A DNA stretch of 64,000 bases. Origin: Affinundibacterium amnicola. Lineage in GTDB: Bacteria > Pseudomonadota > Gammaproteobacteria > Burkholderiales > Burkholderiaceae_D. The position numbers and the translations under genes are program-made. The notes beneath the pieces were generated by a model. It was not told the origin of the DNA. It did not search any database and saw only the letters and a list, made by a program, of their open reading frames with translations. The stretch lies in the NCBI RefSeq assembly GCF_014284275.1, contig NZ_JACOFU010000001.1:496001-560000 (forward strand). Direction: 5' to 3'. Shown here piece by piece: positions 9,674 to 20,416 of this stretch. Every line of letters begins with the position of its first letter. Within the stretch, counting starts at the first letter, position 1.

Positions 9674-10591
9674 ATGCGCAAACATTCTTTATTTTTGTTC
9701 TTCTGCACTTTGGTGATTACCTCGTCTCAATCGCAGGCATCGAGTAAAACTGTACAGAGTTTGGTCGGTAAGATTGTTAATGCTCAAGCCCAGTTTGTTG
9801 AAGAAAAGAAGGCACTGGACTTACTGCGCCAACATCGATATGTCTTCGTAGGCGAAAAACACGATAACCCTGAGCATCATCAATTAGAGCGTCGATTTAT
9901 TCAAGAGCGTTTTTCTAATGTTGATCAAAGCGTTCAAGGGAAAGTCGTATTTGAAATGCTTGATACTAGTCACGAATTTGCAATTAGTAAATTGCAGACC
10001 GTAGATAGCTTAGATCAAATGAAAAAGATTCTGAACTGGCCCGAAAAAGGAAGTTGGGATTGGGCGGTTTATGCTCCCACTTTTCAAGAAGCCTTGAAGC
10101 GATCGGCACTCGCTGCAGGAAATATCGACAGAGCGTTTATTGGTGCGGTATATAAACATGGCGAGAAGAATTTTGTCGATGTTGATAGATTTTCTTCCGC
10201 AGTTAATCCCCCAGATTTTTTAAAAAATTATTTGCTGGATCAAATATTTACTTCACATTGCGGTATGCAAAGTCGGGAAACTTTAACGCCTATGTTACAC
10301 ATACAATTGGCAAAAGACGCCAGCATGGCGACGGCAATGTTGCGAACAAGTGCAGCGATGTTGATTGCTGGGGGAGAGCATGTGCGGGGTGATACTGGCG
10401 CGCCTTGGCATTTATTGAAGAGAAACCCGCAGGCAGATATTTTTATTATTCAATTGCTCGAAGTTCAGGAAAATAATTTGGATTTACATAGCTATATCAA
10501 AAAGGCTGGTAAAGCGGATCTTTATTGGTTTACTGGGGCAATTGCCAGCAAAGATTATTGTGCTGGTGTTAAAGGGAAAGCCGCACAGTAA
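9674..10591 (+). CDS. ChaN-family (Tiki/haem-binding uptake-like) exported protein
   Basis: A 305-residue protein with an N-terminal signal peptide (MRKHSLFLFFCTLVITSSQSQA) and the ChaN-type core: RYVFVGEKHDNPEHHQLERRFI near the N terminus, FEMLDTSHEFAI, GSWDWAVYAPTFQ and a C-terminal MLIAGGEHVRGDTGAPWHL. ChaN of Campylobacter is an iron-regulated haem-binding lipoprotein; no lipobox is visible here, so this member is probably periplasmic. The frame is open back to a GTG at 9644, but the ATG at 9674 places the signal peptide correctly. A possible structured leader precedes it and a strong terminator follows, suggesting a single-gene unit. Haem or iron handling is inferred from the family only. 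Confidence 0.75.
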   Translation: MRKHSLFLFFCTLVITSSQSQASSKTVQSLVGKIVNAQAQFVEEKKALDLLRQHRYVFVGEKHDNPEHHQLERRFIQERFSNVDQSVQGKVVFEMLDTSHEFAISKLQTVDSLDQMKKILNWPEKGSWDWAVYAPTFQEALKRSALAAGNIDRAFIGAVYKHGEKNFVDVDRFSSAVNPPDFLKNYLLDQIFTSHCGMQSRETLTPMLHIQLAKDASMATAMLRTSAAMLIAGGEHVRGDTGAPWHLLKRNPQADIFIIQLLEVQENNLDLHSYIKKAGKADLYWFTGAIASKDYCAGVKGKAAQ

Positions 10592-10601
10592 GTGTCATGC
10601 G

Positions 10602-10634
10602 AAAAAATGGCGCTCAACTTGAGCGCCATTTTTT
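10602..10634. terminator. Bidirectional intrinsic terminator
   Basis: AAAAAATGGCGCTCAA (10602-10617) and TTGAGCGCCATTTTTT (10619-10634) form a 16-bp perfect stem with A and T tracts on both sides. It separates the converging chaN-like and ompA genes and can serve both. Confidence 0.92.
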
Positions 10635-10666
10635 ACATATCGAACTAATTACTCGTTTGCGAGAAT

Positions 10667-11695
10667 TTATTTCACGCGACGTTCAAAAGTCATTTGTTCA
10701 ATTTCAACACGACGGTTTGGTTCTAAACATTTGATCAAATCTGTGCGCTTTTTGTTTGTGCAAGTAACCACAGGATTTGCTTCGCCTTTACCTACGGCAT
10801 TCAAGCGATCTGCTGTTACGCCCGCACTCACCAAATAGTCACGTACTGCACTGGCACGTTTTTCAGAGAGTTTTTGATTGTATTTATCTGATCCCAAACG
10901 ATCGGTGAAGCCGCTGATGACAACATTCGATACGCTTGGTGATGCTTTTAATGCTGTGGCGATTTCATCTAATTTTGGCTGAGAACTTGCTAAAACTGCG
11001 CTGTCAAAAGCAAATAGCTCGGTTGACGATAAAGTATATTTTTCAAATTTTGGTGCTGGTGGTGGCGGTGCCACCGGCGCTGGAGTTGGTTCAGCCACTG
11101 GTGCTGGTGCAGGAGTTGGCACAACAACCGGTGCTGGCTTTGCTACTTTATCGAAGAAGTAATTTAAGCCAATTGATGCATAGGTGGTATAGGCGCGATT
11201 GAAGTTATAGTCGTTACCGCTAACGTAAGCCATGTTGCGACGAACATCTGCTTGCAGTGTTAATTGCTCTGTGAGCGCAGCTTGCAAGCCAATACCTGCG
11301 CCAACAAAAGGAGAGCTCTTGGATTTTGTTTTTAGCGCGTTTGAAAGCTTATCGTGCTGTCCACCGACGCTAAACAATAAGAATGGACGCACTGCTTCAC
11401 GAGATTGCAAATAGAGCGCGTCAACGCTTAATAAATTTTGTTTGTAAGTGGTGCCAGATTGCTTGGTTCGTGCGGCAATGCCACCAAGTTGAATATCCCA
11501 ACTTTGATTCAGCATTTTGCCAAATCGTAAGCCTAGACCTTGACCATCCTTAGTCAAGCCAAAACCATTGTCGGTATTTGTATAGTTTAAGCTCGGTGCA
11601 ATGTACCATGATGGATTGACTTCGGAATTTTGTGCGAGCACAGATGCGCTGCAAGTGCTGCCAATGAGTGCAATCGCTAAAGCAATTTTTTTCAT
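10667..11695 (-). CDS. OmpA family outer membrane protein
   Basis: The 342-residue protein has a signal peptide (MKKIALAIALIGSTCSASVLA), an eight-strand OmpA-type beta-barrel region to about residue 185, a Pro/Ala/Val linker (about 188-220) and a C-terminal OmpA/MotB peptidoglycan-binding domain. In that domain GFTDRLGSDKYNQKLSEKRA carries the Asp and Arg that bind diaminopimelate. It would tie the outer membrane to the cell wall. A pair of cysteines (VVTCTNKKRTDLIKCLEP) near the C terminus probably forms the disulfide found in many OmpA domains. A good ribosome site (AAGGAAGT) lies just before the ATG. It is divergent from pnuC. Confidence 0.92.
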   Translation of the reverse strand: MKKIALAIALIGSTCSASVLAQNSEVNPSWYIAPSLNYTNTDNGFGLTKDGQGLGLRFGKMLNQSWDIQLGGIAARTKQSGTTYKQNLLSVDALYLQSREAVRPFLLFSVGGQHDKLSNALKTKSKSSPFVGAGIGLQAALTEQLTLQADVRRNMAYVSGNDYNFNRAYTTYASIGLNYFFDKVAKPAPVVVPTPAPAPVAEPTPAPVAPPPPAPKFEKYTLSSTELFAFDSAVLASSQPKLDEIATALKASPSVSNVVISGFTDRLGSDKYNQKLSEKRASAVRDYLVSAGVTADRLNAVGKGEANPVVTCTNKKRTDLIKCLEPNRRVEIEQMTFERRVK

Positions 11696-11753
11696 GTTAC
11701 TTCCTTATTGTGAGTTGATAAATGTAAATGATTTAAATGATTGAAGTTAGAAT

Positions 11754-11784
11754 TGTATATTGATCGGGACCGAATGATCGTCAA
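11754..11784 (-). promoter_or_regulatory. Possible sigma-70 promoter of the ompA-like gene
   Basis: On the minus strand TTGACG (11784-11779) is followed by TATACA (11759-11754) at a 19-base spacing, or AATATA at 17. It lies about 60 bases ahead of the start codon, which fits a long stable porin leader. Confidence 0.4.
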
Positions 11785-11882
11785 ACATTGTTACAGCTTA
11801 GATAATGACTTTCAGGTAATTACATGTTTTTTTATGCAAAATTTGTTATGCTGCGCTACGAATTTTTACTGCAAAGTCATCA

Positions 11883-12476
11883 ATGAATCAAAGTCTGCCA
11901 CTTGCATGGGGTTGGGTCACGAGTCCTCTGGAGTTGAGCTCATTTATCTTATCGATCATTACAGTTGCGCTCAATATTAAGCAGATACACTGGGCCTGGC
12001 TGTTTTCGATTTTGTCATCGGCCTTGTATTGCCTGGTGTTTTTTGATGCCAAGTTGTATGGCGACAGTGGCTTGCAGATTGTGTTTATTTTGGTTTCTAT
12101 TTGGGGTTGGACTCAGTGGGTGTGGCGAGGAGAAAATCAGCAAACCATTTCAGTGACACGATTACGTGCGCCAGAGCGAATCATTGCTGTGTTAGCTTGG
12201 TGCGGGATTTTTGTTTTGCTTTATTTTTTCTTGAAATTATTCACCGATACCGATGTGCCGATGGCCGATGGTTTTTTGACCGCGGGCAGTTTGCTGGGAC
12301 AATTGCTTTTGTCTCGTAAGAAATTGGAAAATTGGTATGTCTGGATTCTCGTTGACGTTTTATACGTTGGTTTGTATTTGTATAAAGGCTTGATGCTCAC
12401 GGCTTTGTTATATGCAATTTTTGTTGTAATGGCGATAGCTGGTGCCCGCGCATGGAGTGCTTTATGTCGGAAGTAA
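11883..12476 (+). CDS. pnuC: PnuC-family nicotinamide riboside transporter
   Basis: An integral membrane protein of 197 residues with about seven hydrophobic segments, typical for PnuC. The conserved WGWTQWVW motif near residue 76 is present, and the N-terminal block ELSSFILSIITVALNIKQ is family-like. PnuC proteins carry nicotinamide riboside by facilitated diffusion, pulled by intracellular phosphorylation. The next gene, overlapping by 13 bases, encodes exactly the kinase needed, which supports the nicotinamide riboside substrate over thiamine (PnuT). No riboswitch is recognisable in the 187 bases upstream. Confidence 0.9.
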   Translation: MNQSLPLAWGWVTSPLELSSFILSIITVALNIKQIHWAWLFSILSSALYCLVFFDAKLYGDSGLQIVFILVSIWGWTQWVWRGENQQTISVTRLRAPERIIAVLAWCGIFVLLYFFLKLFTDTDVPMADGFLTAGSLLGQLLLSRKKLENWYVWILVDVLYVGLYLYKGLMLTALLYAIFVVMAIAGARAWSALCRK

Positions 12477-13003
12477 CGCGCACGACGGCGGTGAATCGAA
12501 TTGCTATTCTTGGCGCAGAATCATCAGGGAAATCACAATTGGCTGAAGCCTTGGCGACGCATTATAAAACCGTCTGGGTGCCAGAATATTTACGCGAATT
12601 TGTTGCGTTGAATAAGCGAGTTCCGCTTGAAGATGATCAATTGCAGATTGCATTAACCCAATTAAATAATGAAGAGAGCTTATTGCCACAAGCTAAACAA
12701 TGGTTATTTTGTGATACAACGCCATTGATGACGGCCTTGTATAGTCAGTTCTATTTTAAGCAGGTTGATCCAGAGTTGCAGCGGATAGCATTGCAACATG
12801 ACTATGCGTTAACGCTGGTTACCGCACCTGATTTTCCTTGGATTGCAGATGGATTGCAAAGAGAATCGCCAGCTGTACGTCAGATTATTCACGATGAATT
12901 GGTCAATCGTTTAGATACACTGGGGATTCCATTTGTATTGCTTGAAGGCGCTTTACATGAGCGCTTACTACAGGTGCAATTTACCTTGGAATTTTTGAGT
13001 TAA
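12464..13003 (+). CDS. NadR-type ribosylnicotinamide kinase (AAA ATPase)
   Basis: A 179-residue P-loop protein resembling the C-terminal kinase domain of NadR. The Walker A motif GAESSGKSQL lies near the N terminus, followed by WVPEYLREF and LFCDTTPLMTALYSQ, all typical of NadR kinase. It would phosphorylate nicotinamide riboside to NMN and so trap what PnuC imports. It lacks the N-terminal DNA-binding and adenylyltransferase parts of enteric NadR. The start at 12464 overlaps the pnuC stop, so translation is probably coupled; an ATG at 12452 is also in frame. Confidence 0.85.
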   Translation: MSEVTRTTAVNRIAILGAESSGKSQLAEALATHYKTVWVPEYLREFVALNKRVPLEDDQLQIALTQLNNEESLLPQAKQWLFCDTTPLMTALYSQFYFKQVDPELQRIALQHDYALTLVTAPDFPWIADGLQRESPAVRQIIHDELVNRLDTLGIPFVLLEGALHERLLQVQFTLEFLS

Positions 13004-13022
13004 AGTAATCTGAATTGATAAC

Positions 13023-13060
13023 TAAAACTCCCCGATTCGCGATAGAAGCAAATCGGGGAG
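13023..13060 (-). terminator. Intrinsic terminator of rpoD
   Basis: CTCCCCGATT (13028-13037) pairs with AATCGGGGAG (13051-13060), a 10-bp stem with a 13-base loop. On the minus strand it is followed by TTTTAGTT, so it ends rpoD about 50 bases past its stop. The plus-strand side lacks a clean T tract. Confidence 0.75.
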
Positions 13061-13111
13061 CTAGTAGTTTTCTTGCCGACCAATGAATGAATCGATGTTG
13101 AATTTTCTCGA

Positions 13112-15838
13112 TTAACTATTTTCGAGTAAGCTCTTCAACTGTTCGAGACGGGAAGGGTGGCGCAATTTTTTCATCGCCTTTGCTTCAATTTGACGAATGC
13201 GTTCACGCGTCACATCGAATTGATTGCCGACTTCTTCTAAAGTATGATCGCTAGCCATTTCTAAACCAAAACGCATACGCAATACTTTTGCCTCACGTGG
13301 ACTTAACGCATCTAAAATTTCTTTGAGCTTGCCTTGTACCGATGCCTGCATCGCTGCTTGCATTGGTGATAGTGTGATGTTGTCTTCAATGAAGTCGCCC
13401 AATTGAGAATCGCCATCGTCACCAATCGGTACGTCGAGAGATACTGGTTCTTTCGCAATCTTTAAGATCTCGCGTACTTTAATTTCTGGTAAGTCCATTT
13501 TTTCAGCGATTAACGCTGGGTCAGGTTCCGTACCATTTTGTTGCAAACATTGACGCTTAATTCGGTTTAGCTTATTGATGGTTTCAATCATATGAACCGG
13601 TACACGAATCGTTCTAGCCTGATCTGCAATGGCTCGTGAAATCGCCTGACGTATCCACCAAGTTGCATAGGTTGAGAATTTATATCCGCGACGATATTCA
13701 AATTTATCAACCGCTTTGAGCAAGCCAATATTGCCTTCCTGGATTAAGTCCAGAAATTGCATGCCACGATTAATGTATTTTTTCGCGATAGAAATAACCA
13801 AGCGCAAGTTTGCCTCGGTCATTGCAGCTTTGGCGTCGCGTGTACGTTTTTCGGCCGAGATCATTTTTTTATGAATCGCACGTAAATCACCTAGTGGCAA
13901 TTTCGCGGTTTGTTCGAGTACGATCAGACGGCCTTGCAATTCGCGAGCTGCGTGAATATGACGTTTTAACACCGCGCCATAAGCTTCGCGGGATTCCATC
14001 TCTTGCTCTAACCAATCACGATTAGTGGCGTTTTTGATGAAATGATTGATGAAGTACGCACGCGGCATGCCGCAGCGATCAACCAATAATTCCAACATGC
14101 GCTTTTCGGTCTGACGTAATTCAGTCATTTGTTTGCGCAAAATATCGCACCACTTTTCAGTTGTTTTTACACTGAAACGAATGCTTTCCATTTCTTTCGC
14201 GACGTTTTCTTGCGCGCTTTGATAGGCAGGTGATTGATATGCATTCTTCTCGATTTGTGCAAACATATCATCGAAGCTAGTTTTAATCGCCGCAAATTTT
14301 TCTAAGGCCGTTGCTTTCATCTGCGCTAATTGCTCAGCGCTGAGCGTGTTGCTGGTTTCTGCCGCGCCGCCTTCGTCGTCGTCATCCTCTTCTTCGTCAT
14401 CATCTGCATTCGCTAAGATGACTGGCGCTGGAATATCCAAACTATCAGGGACGTGGAAACCATCGATGATGTCATCAATAATGACATCATCAGATTTTAC
14501 TTTTTCTGCGGTGACTAAAACTTCTTGAATGACAGATGGGCACGCAGAAATTGCTTGCAACATGTCTTTCAAACCAGATTCAATACGTTTCGCAATGTCA
14601 ATTTCACCGCTGCGCGTAAGAAGTTCCGCGCTACCCATTTCGCGCATATACATGCGAACAGGATCTGTGGTGCGACCAAAATCTGAATCAACTGTCGATA
14701 AGGCGACTGCCGCGGTTGCTTCCGCATCGTCATCGCTAACAGAGCTAGCGACATTGTCGGACAATAGTAGCATCGTGGCATCAGGTGCTTGATCATAAAC
14801 CGCAATACCAACATCATTTAATGTACTAATGATGCTTTGAATCATTTCTGGATCATCGACATTTTCTGGCAGATGATCGTTAATTTCAGCATGTGTGAGA
14901 TAACTGCGATCCTTACCAAGTTGAATTAACTTGGTTAAGCGTTGGCGATATTCTTCTAATTGCTCTTTGCTGGCATTATTCGTACTGGCTTTACCAGAAC
15001 GCACACGCGCAGCACGTTTTAATTCTGCTGACTCAAGCGCATTAAACGCATGAATTTCTTCGTTGTAAACTTGCGGAGACGATGGTTTGCGTCCACGACG
15101 AGCCGCTTCTTTTACCGTTGGGAAGGCGTAAGCCGATGTATCAACTTCTGCACTTGTGACCGATGTTACATTGCCGATAATCGGTGCCTTTGCAACACGG
15201 GCTTTTGTCACCGCTTTTTCAGATGCAGCTTGCGTTGTTCTGTTTGTTGTCTCGATTGCTGTTGCAGTTTCAGGCGCGCTCGGTGCGACGTCCCCAGTGC
15301 TAGGAATCTGTTCAGGAGCAGCATCGGTGAGTTTTGCAATGATTTTCTTTTTCTTTACTTTGATCACGGGTGCCGGACCTGTTGGCATCGAAGTCGCTGG
15401 CAAATTGTCATACGCATGTTCATTGCTAAGGTCTGCTTGAGTTTCCTCGTTCACTACCAGAATACTGCTTACATCAATTTCAGTATTGGATTCGACGATG
15501 CTGACATTTGTGCTCTCTAAACTAGGCACTTCCATGTCGATGGCAGTTGCTTCTGTTGCAGCCACATTTGTACTATCAGTGTTACCGACGATCGCCAAGC
15601 GTGAACGACGCTTGGTGACGACTGTGACGGACTGAACTTGTGTTTTAATAATTTCACCGGAGTCTAATTCAGGTGAATCTGCCAACATGGGCAATGCAAA
15701 AGTGCGAGTCTCCGATTGAATCGTTGGCGTCTTACTTTTTGAAATGGAGAGCGGTTTGCCTAATTTGAGTGTCTTGGAAGCTGGAGCGACAGTCGTAGTG
15801 CTAATGTGCGATTCGGATGGTGTTAAGCTGTTTTTCAT
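13112..15838 (-). CDS. rpoD: RNA polymerase primary sigma factor RpoD with long N-terminal extension
   Basis: The vegetative sigma-70 factor. Region 1.1 lies near residues 293-353 ([20 protein letters not shown]), region 1.2 begins at [11 protein letters not shown], then comes a non-conserved region with a run of Asp/Glu, followed by region 2 ([34 protein letters not shown]), region 3, and region 4 ([23 protein letters not shown]). The first 290 residues are an unusual extension rich in Thr, Ala, Ser and Val, with basic patches such as [12 protein letters not shown] and ARRGRKPSS. At 908 residues the protein is clearly longer than typical RpoD (about 610 in E. coli). The ATG at 15838 is chosen over an upstream one. 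dnaG is not next to it. Confidence 0.95.
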   Translation of the reverse strand: MKNSLTPSESHISTTTVAPASKTLKLGKPLSISKSKTPTIQSETRTFALPMLADSPELDSGEIIKTQVQSVTVVTKRRSRLAIVGNTDSTNVAATEATAIDMEVPSLESTNVSIVESNTEIDVSSILVVNEETQADLSNEHAYDNLPATSMPTGPAPVIKVKKKKIIAKLTDAAPEQIPSTGDVAPSAPETATAIETTNRTTQAASEKAVTKARVAKAPIIGNVTSVTSAEVDTSAYAFPTVKEAARRGRKPSSPQVYNEEIHAFNALESAELKRAARVRSGKASTNNASKEQLEEYRQRLTKLIQLGKDRSYLTHAEINDHLPENVDDPEMIQSIISTLNDVGIAVYDQAPDATMLLLSDNVASSVSDDDAEATAAVALSTVDSDFGRTTDPVRMYMREMGSAELLTRSGEIDIAKRIESGLKDMLQAISACPSVIQEVLVTAEKVKSDDVIIDDIIDGFHVPDSLDIPAPVILANADDDEEEDDDDEGGAAETSNTLSAEQLAQMKATALEKFAAIKTSFDDMFAQIEKNAYQSPAYQSAQENVAKEMESIRFSVKTTEKWCDILRKQMTELRQTEKRMLELLVDRCGMPRAYFINHFIKNATNRDWLEQEMESREAYGAVLKRHIHAARELQGRLIVLEQTAKLPLGDLRAIHKKMISAEKRTRDAKAAMTEANLRLVISIAKKYINRGMQFLDLIQEGNIGLLKAVDKFEYRRGYKFSTYATWWIRQAISRAIADQARTIRVPVHMIETINKLNRIKRQCLQQNGTEPDPALIAEKMDLPEIKVREILKIAKEPVSLDVPIGDDGDSQLGDFIEDNITLSPMQAAMQASVQGKLKEILDALSPREAKVLRMRFGLEMASDHTLEEVGNQFDVTRERIRQIEAKAMKKLRHPSRLEQLKSLLENS

Positions 15839-15992
15839 GTAACAAATCAAGTGCGACAACAAAATGCCAATCAAATTTGGATGGCAACAACAAAAGCAAA
15901 AGTGCGAAAATGAACAAATACAGTGTTTTGATCGAACCAGGGTCTTTCGAAAAATCCAAAAGCCTATTAGTGAGTCACTGAATCAATTAAAT

Positions 15993-16012
15993 AAAAAACC
16001 CGCGATTGCGGG
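15993..16012 (-). terminator. Terminator-like hairpin in the rpoD leader
   Basis: On the minus strand CCCGC-AATC-GCGGG is followed by TTTTTT. It lies about 155 bases before the rpoD start and about 45 bases after the predicted rpoD promoter, on the coding strand of rpoD, so it may attenuate rpoD transcription or end a short leader RNA. Confidence 0.6.
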
Positions 16013-16060
16013 CAGGTAAATTAAATTGATTTTTTTTGCGTATTTTTATGCGAGGTCGGG

Positions 16061-16089
16061 ATTATCCACGGCTTACCTATTCTTGACAA
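16061..16089 (-). promoter_or_regulatory. Probable sigma-70 promoter of rpoD
   Basis: On the minus strand TTGTCA (16089-16084), 17 bases, then GATAAT (16066-16061): five of six matches in each hexamer at ideal spacing. The predicted leader to the rpoD ATG is about 215 bases and contains the terminator-like hairpin at 15993-16012. Confidence 0.55.
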
Positions 16090-17695
<1,606 letters not shown>

Positions 17696-17771
17696 TAGTT
17701 GAACAAAGGTCTCTGTCCGACAATATTCAAGGGCGCTGAGACTTTGCTAAAACTAATCACCGCCTGAAAGT

Positions 17772-17800
17772 AAAAAACCCATCATCATGATGGGTTTTTT
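17772..17800. terminator. Bidirectional intrinsic terminator
   Basis: AAAAAACCCATCA (17772-17784) and TGATGGGTTTTTT (17788-17800) form a 13-bp stem with a 3-base loop and T tracts on both strands. It separates serS from the converging nitronate monooxygenase-like gene. Confidence 0.9.
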
Positions 17801-17830
17801 ATTGAGCGTATCGAAGGTGTTTTTGATCTG

Positions 17831-19075
17831 CTAGATTGGCAAGGCAACTTCGTTATTGGTGCTAAATTGATAGTCACGGAACACATGTTCTGCCGTCAAT
17901 AATTCATAACTGCCATCAGCCAATTGACGTGTCGTATCCTTCAGTCGAGAAGTTGTTTGACCACAAGTCCAGCATTTAAAGTTTCGCATATGAGTACATA
18001 GGCAGGTTTTATCCATGACTTTAAAATCTTTATTGTCAGGATTGGCTTCCAACTCGCGATTGTAGGCGTCGATGTATGAGCAGCCACCATTGCCGTCCAA
18101 TAAGTAACCGTAAGCTTCACAGCCAGGACGAATATTGGAACCAATTGCTGGCGTATTGCTCAGCATACGCATAGGATAACCGGTAGGAGAAATCGTATTG
18201 ACGATAATTTGTTCTTCTTGGGCTTTGAAATATTCCTGTTTGACATCGTCAGGTAATCCACATTCTTTGGTCACCGTGAAGCGAGTAGCAACTTGCACAC
18301 CACCAGCACCAGCTTCTAAAAAAGAGACCGCATCACTACCAGTAAAAATGCCGCCTGCCGCGATCACTGGGATGCCCAAGTTTTCGTCTTTTAGATATTG
18401 CAAAACTTCAGCGACGATGGTGTGTAAATCATATTTCGCCCAATCTAAACCAAAACCTAAATGACCGCCCGCTAAGGGGCCTTCAACAATCACGTAGTCA
18501 GGTAAGCGATTGAGTTTGGCATTTTTTCGCAAAAATAACTGTAGAGCACGAACTGAGGAAACGATAATTCCCAATTTGGCATCGCGGAAACGAGGATGAT
18601 CTTCCATCAAGCCAAATGAGCCTAAGTGCAGGCCAGCGCTTAATGTAATTCCATCGATTCCAGCATCTAGTGCAGATGCCAGTCGTACTCGCAAAGTATC
18701 GCGCGGGCCATTCATGGTGAGTTTTTCCATGCAGTTGACGAAGATCATGCCGTCACCTTGTTTGGCTTCCATCGTGCGACCTACGTGCAATTTGGTCGCT
18801 TCAGCGAGCAAATCTAAATCGAACTTGATATCCGTTTTGTCGGAATTATTGATGTTGTATTTGTATAATTTTGTTTTGTCTTTGATGAAACTGGTATCAA
18901 AGCGACGATCAGAGACATCGTGAACCAGCGCATCGGAGATATGGCCGATGCCATTTAAACGTGCTGCAACTAAAGCTAATTCTGCGGTCGAAATGTCCAC
19001 GCCCATGCCGCCAATCATAATTGGGACAAGTTCATGTTTGCCTAAGCGCAGGCGAAAATCATCTACACGTTTCAT
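17831..19075 (-). CDS. Nitronate monooxygenase-like FMN-dependent protein with C-terminal cysteine cluster
   Basis: A 414-residue TIM-barrel protein of the nitronate monooxygenase / 2-nitropropane dioxygenase family. Family signs are the N-terminal PIMIGGMGVDISTAELALVAA, the phosphate-binding VEGPLAGGHLGFGLDW, IPVIAAGGIFTGSDAV and GAGGVQVATRF. These enzymes oxidise alkyl nitronates, and close relatives (FabK) reduce enoyl-ACP, so the true substrate is open. After the barrel comes a tail with cysteines in CEAYGY, CSYID and KTCLCTHMRNFKCWTCG; the last cluster could bind zinc or an iron-sulfur group. It is divergent from slyD. The function beyond an FMN oxidoreductase is not known. Confidence 0.8.
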   Translation of the reverse strand: MKRVDDFRLRLGKHELVPIMIGGMGVDISTAELALVAARLNGIGHISDALVHDVSDRRFDTSFIKDKTKLYKYNINNSDKTDIKFDLDLLAEATKLHVGRTMEAKQGDGMIFVNCMEKLTMNGPRDTLRVRLASALDAGIDGITLSAGLHLGSFGLMEDHPRFRDAKLGIIVSSVRALQLFLRKNAKLNRLPDYVIVEGPLAGGHLGFGLDWAKYDLHTIVAEVLQYLKDENLGIPVIAAGGIFTGSDAVSFLEAGAGGVQVATRFTVTKECGLPDDVKQEYFKAQEEQIIVNTISPTGYPMRMLSNTPAIGSNIRPGCEAYGYLLDGNGGCSYIDAYNRELEANPDNKDFKVMDKTCLCTHMRNFKCWTCGQTTSRLKDTTRQLADGSYELLTAEHVFRDYQFSTNNEVALPI

Positions 19076-19500
19076 TATTTTCCTTGGACAACTCTGGTAT
19101 TTAAATTATGTCGCGGTGCTTTTATTGTTTGTGGCTTACTATTTTTCGCACTGTCAGTATGTAATGTAGCTTTGTGCAGCCTTATGTAATCTCGTTAATC
19201 TCATGAGTTATTTGAATCTTTTTGCAGATTCTTAACTAGAGTTCGATTTCTAATTATGCTTTCTATTATTCTCAATCGGCGCTGCAAAATTTCTACAGGC
19301 GCAATTCTACCCTAGGCGCTCTTTTTTTGGCTTGTCATGATGGAAAAACCCATGATTATTAGGGTTTTCTAGGCTTTTCTTTAACGCAAATCAGTTTTGC
19401 TGCTTTATTTTTGCTCAATTCGAGAGGGCGACGCTCTGTTACAATGCATACTTCAGTGAAACTCGTCTTTCACTTATTTATTATTTTAAAATTATTTTCT
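19076..19500. other. Divergent intergenic region between NMO-like gene and slyD
   Basis: 425 bases with promoters expected in both directions. Seen: a weak inverted repeat AAAACCC/GGGTTTT (about 19345-19368) without a clean T tract, and GTTACAAT near 19438, a possible -10 for slyD lacking a matched -35. No coding frame or RNA gene is supported. Confidence 0.45.
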
Positions 19501-19986
19501 ATGCAAATTTCTCAAGACTCCGTAGTTACGTTGAACTACACCATGTTCGATGCGCAAGGCAATATTATCGATAAAAATCATGACCCTATCGTGTATTTGC
19601 ATGGTGGCTACGACAATATTTTACCTGCAGTGGAAGCTGCTTTAGAGGGGCAGTCTATTGGTCAAACAGTGACTGTTACAATGGAAGCAGACGAGGCTTT
19701 TGGTGAGATAGATCCAAGCTTGGTGCATGAGGAAGATGTCGGCTTATTTCCACCTGATCTCGAAGTGGGGATGATGTTTGAAACTCGCGATCCAGAAACA
19801 GGTGAAGCAGCGCAATTTCGCGTGACTGGCATCGATGCCGGTCTTGTCACTGTCGATGGTAATCATCCTTTGGCTGGTATGAAATTGCGATTTGATGCAG
19901 AAATTTTATCGGTTCGTGCTGCAACGGAAGAAGAAATTGCGCATGGTCATGTTCATGGCGAACACGGACATCATCACGACGAGTAA
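19501..19986 (+). CDS. slyD: FKBP-type peptidyl-prolyl isomerase SlyD
   Basis: A 161-residue cytoplasmic prolyl isomerase and chaperone. The FKBP domain (about 1-70 and 120-145) is interrupted by the insert-in-flap chaperone domain around residues 70-120, as seen from VVTLNYTMFDAQGN, YLHGGYDNILPAVEAALEGQ and EADEAFGEIDPSLVH. The C terminus is a His-rich metal-binding tail (HGHVHGEHGHHHDE), which in SlyD binds nickel and serves hydrogenase maturation. The frame is open 90 bases upstream, but the ATG at 19501 gives the normal N terminus. It heads a block that includes a J-domain protein, so a folding-related context is possible. Confidence 0.95.
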   Translation: MQISQDSVVTLNYTMFDAQGNIIDKNHDPIVYLHGGYDNILPAVEAALEGQSIGQTVTVTMEADEAFGEIDPSLVHEEDVGLFPPDLEVGMMFETRDPETGEAAQFRVTGIDAGLVTVDGNHPLAGMKLRFDAEILSVRAATEEEIAHGHVHGEHGHHHDE

Positions 19987-20137
19987 TCCTATCAAGAGTG
20001 TGATCAGCGCGCGTTTGAAAAACGCTTTACCGTGCTTTATCGATACTCTTGTATTTTATAGTGGGCATAAGCACTTTCTTTTTTTAAGGGGAGTGCGTTT
20101 TGTCACTCAAATGACTTTCATTGTGAGTAAATAAGAC

Positions 20138-20416
20138 ATGAAAGACTATTACTTTATTCTCGGTGTTGCGACTAATGCGTCGTTGGCCGATATCAAAAAA
20201 GCCTATCGGGTAAAAGCAGCTGAGTTCCATCCTGATCGCAACAGTTCGGAATTGGCACCAATCAAATTTCATGCGGTAAAAGAGGCGTATGACGTGCTAT
20301 CGGATGATGCGGCACGTGCGTCTTATGATGAAAATCGCCGACGTAATTTGTTGGAGTCGCCGCTAGAGACCGCGACTGAAATCTGGAAGAACTATTTGTC
20401 AGGAGTATTGCAGTGA
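20138..20416 (+). CDS. Minimal J-domain (DnaJ-like) protein
   Basis: A 92-residue protein that is almost entirely a J domain: DYYFILGVATNASLADIKKAYR, the invariant HPD in FHPDRN near residue 31, and AVKEAYDVLSDDAARASYDE. J domains stimulate ATP hydrolysis by DnaK-type Hsp70. The zinc-finger and substrate-binding parts of DnaJ are absent, so specificity must come from the short C-terminal tail or a partner. Its stop overlaps the GTG start of the next gene by 4 bases (GTGA), indicating coupled translation with the unknown acidic protein that follows. Confidence 0.88.
   Translation: MKDYYFILGVATNASLADIKKAYRVKAAEFHPDRNSSELAPIKFHAVKEAYDVLSDDAARASYDENRRRNLLESPLETATEIWKNYLSGVLQ

Noticed and set aside
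15173..15180. GCCGATAA sequence inside rpoD resembling a sigma-28 -10 element
   Set aside because: No TAAAGTTT-like -35 at the needed spacing and it lies within coding sequence on the opposite strand.
16062..16070. TTATCCACG resembling a DnaA box upstream of rpoD
   Set aside because: A single imperfect box that coincides with the predicted rpoD -10 region; no other origin features.
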